24,532 nucleotides of DNA from an uncultured Bacteroidales bacterium (lineage in GTDB: Bacteria; Bacteroidota; Bacteroidia; Bacteroidales; P3). Every line of letters begins with the position of its first letter. Position 1 is the stretch's first letter. The notes below the pieces were generated by a model. That model searched no databases. It saw nothing but the letters and a program-made list of their open reading frames with translations, and was not told the DNA's origin. The stretch lies in assembly GCA_946540365.1 (NCBI GenBank), contig CAMNIH010000010.1:1-24532 (forward strand), read 5' to 3'. This document shows positions 23,899 through 24,532 of this stretch, piece after piece. Both the position numbers and the translations under genes were made by a program.

Positions 23899-23913
23899 CA
23901 ATTCGTACTTTTG
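23899..23913 (+). promoter_or_regulatory. Promoter of the PNPOx-like gene, leaderless geometry
   Basis: The -7 box TACTTTTG (23906-23913) ends only 4 bases before the ATG at 23918. With the usual few bases from box to start site, transcription should begin at or next to the start codon. No good -33 box is visible (ATGCTG near 23884). Confidence 0.7.
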
Positions 23914-23917
23914 CACC

Positions 23918-24367
23918 ATGATTGAACTTGCATTGGAATTTCTTAACACCCACGTTGAAGGCGTGTTGGCCACGGTGGATGGCGACCGTCCCTGTGTGCG
24001 GGCCTTCCAGATAATGAAGCAGGAGGGCACGACTCTCTATTTTGCCACCTCCGAGCGCAAGGAGGTCTACCGCCAGCTGCGGCAGAACCCGCATGCGGAG
24101 TTCCTCGTGATGCACAATCGCGTTTCGGTGCGATGCTCGGGACAGGCCGACTTCGGGGTGGACGACAGCACCAAGCGCTGGATTTACGACCACAACGAGG
24201 TGCTGCGCCGGCTCTACCCGAGCTACGACACGATGGCCTATTTCAAAATTCCCGTCGAGCGGATGGACTACTACGACCTGCGGCCCACGCCGCCCATACA
24301 CAAATCGTTCGACCTCACCACCGGCGACACCCGCGACGGTTTCGTCGGCGCACGATTCTCACGGTAA
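23918..24367 (+). CDS. Pyridoxamine 5'-phosphate oxidase-like FMN-binding family protein
   Basis: This 149-residue protein belongs to the PNPOx-like split beta-barrel superfamily, which binds FMN or F420-like cofactors. Recognisable parts are the N-terminal ALEFLNTHVEGVLATVDGDRPCVRAF, TTLYFATSERKEVYRQLRQNPHAEFLV and the C-terminal FKIPVERMDYYDL. Most small members of this group are uncharacterised flavin reductases or haem-degrading relatives, so true PdxH activity is unlikely. The start at 23918 is the first Met that completes the family N-terminus; the next Met is at the end of the second strand. The probable macrodomain gene follows after 11 bases, suggesting one transcript. Confidence 0.9.
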   Translation: MIELALEFLNTHVEGVLATVDGDRPCVRAFQIMKQEGTTLYFATSERKEVYRQLRQNPHAEFLVMHNRVSVRCSGQADFGVDDSTKRWIYDHNEVLRRLYPSYDTMAYFKIPVERMDYYDLRPTPPIHKSFDLTTGDTRDGFVGARFSR

Positions 24368-24378
24368 CAGAAAACATT

Positions 24379-24532
24379 ATGGACCGACTGGCAAATTTGG
24401 ACTTCTGCATCCAATACCTGATGCGTCAGAACGGCGTAGATGCCGATGTGCCGACGACGCTCGAAGACAGACAACGGCTGCTGCGGGCCCTGATGAATGT
24501 CTGGGAACCGCAGCCGCTGAGCGAGGCGTTCC
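24379..24532 (+). CDS. Probable protein-ADP-ribose hydrolase (macrodomain family), N-terminal part, cut by window end
   Basis: Only 51 codons are in the window. They read MDRLANLDFCIQYLM... with EDRQRLLRALMNVWEP and PLSEAF at the end. This resembles, from memory, the N-terminal cap of zinc-containing macrodomain ADP-ribosylhydrolases, in which LLRALMNVRPP and PISEEFL precede the macrodomain core. The call rests on this short segment only, because the catalytic macrodomain lies beyond the window. Such enzymes remove ADP-ribose from modified proteins. It starts 11 bases after the PNPOx-like gene and is probably co-transcribed with it. Confidence 0.6.
   Translation, partial: MDRLANLDFCIQYLMRQNGVDADVPTTLEDRQRLLRALMNVWEPQPLSEAF

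Overview
The window looks like a chromosomal segment of a GC-rich member of the Bacteroidota, probably Bacteroidales. The evidence is repeated Bacteroidota-type -7 promoter boxes (TAnnTTTG, several as TACTTTTG), the near absence of Shine-Dalgarno sequences, and proteins typical of the phylum: a DUF5606 protein, WbqC, the Bacteroidota form of MetG, a LytM/M23 protein of the Bacteroidota type and a DUF4595-like lipoprotein. I cannot place it below order. No rRNA, phage, insertion sequence or CRISPR array is visible.

Layout. Positions 1-320 are non-coding: the edge copy of an 11-bp tandem repeat, then the promoter of two tandem tRNA-Lys(TTT) genes (321-393, 424-496). A TPR protein, rsmA and a MntP-like membrane protein follow (589-3733). 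A second cluster (3827-5312) has a small acidic protein, a WbqC protein and cytidine deaminase, joined by ATGA overlaps. The envelope block (5529-12559) holds a PpiD/SurA-like foldase, a LytM/M23 protein, dxr, rseP and an LptF/LptG permease. DUF5606, a lipoprotein and metG follow (12702-16223), then a secreted Ser/Arg/Gly-rich protein (16402-17562). The only minus-strand genes are a guanine-deaminase-like enzyme and a PlsC-type acyltransferase (17657-19524). The last part has a GltS-like transporter and an Omp85 barrel (19724-22477), a large palindromic repeat (about 22495-22625), a thioesterase, a cupin, a PNPOx-like protein and the first 51 codons of a probable macrodomain protein.

Most genes are housekeeping or envelope functions. 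The unusual content is mainly in the intergenic DNA and in family members with altered active sites. Intergenic items are an 88-bp perfect palindrome made of 11-bp units with a related copy at the window edge, a tandem-plus-inverted repeat forming mutually exclusive hairpins just before the M23 start codon, a perfect dyad on the -33 region of the foldase promoter, and a probable leaderless mRNA for the PNPOx-like gene. Altered proteins are an M23 domain that keeps its zinc ligands but lacks both catalytic histidines, a MntP-like protein with Asn at both conserved Asp positions, and an acyltransferase with Glu in place of the motif I Asp. I found no convincing new defence or mobile system. The repeat family and the two enzyme-dead-looking paralogs are the best leads.
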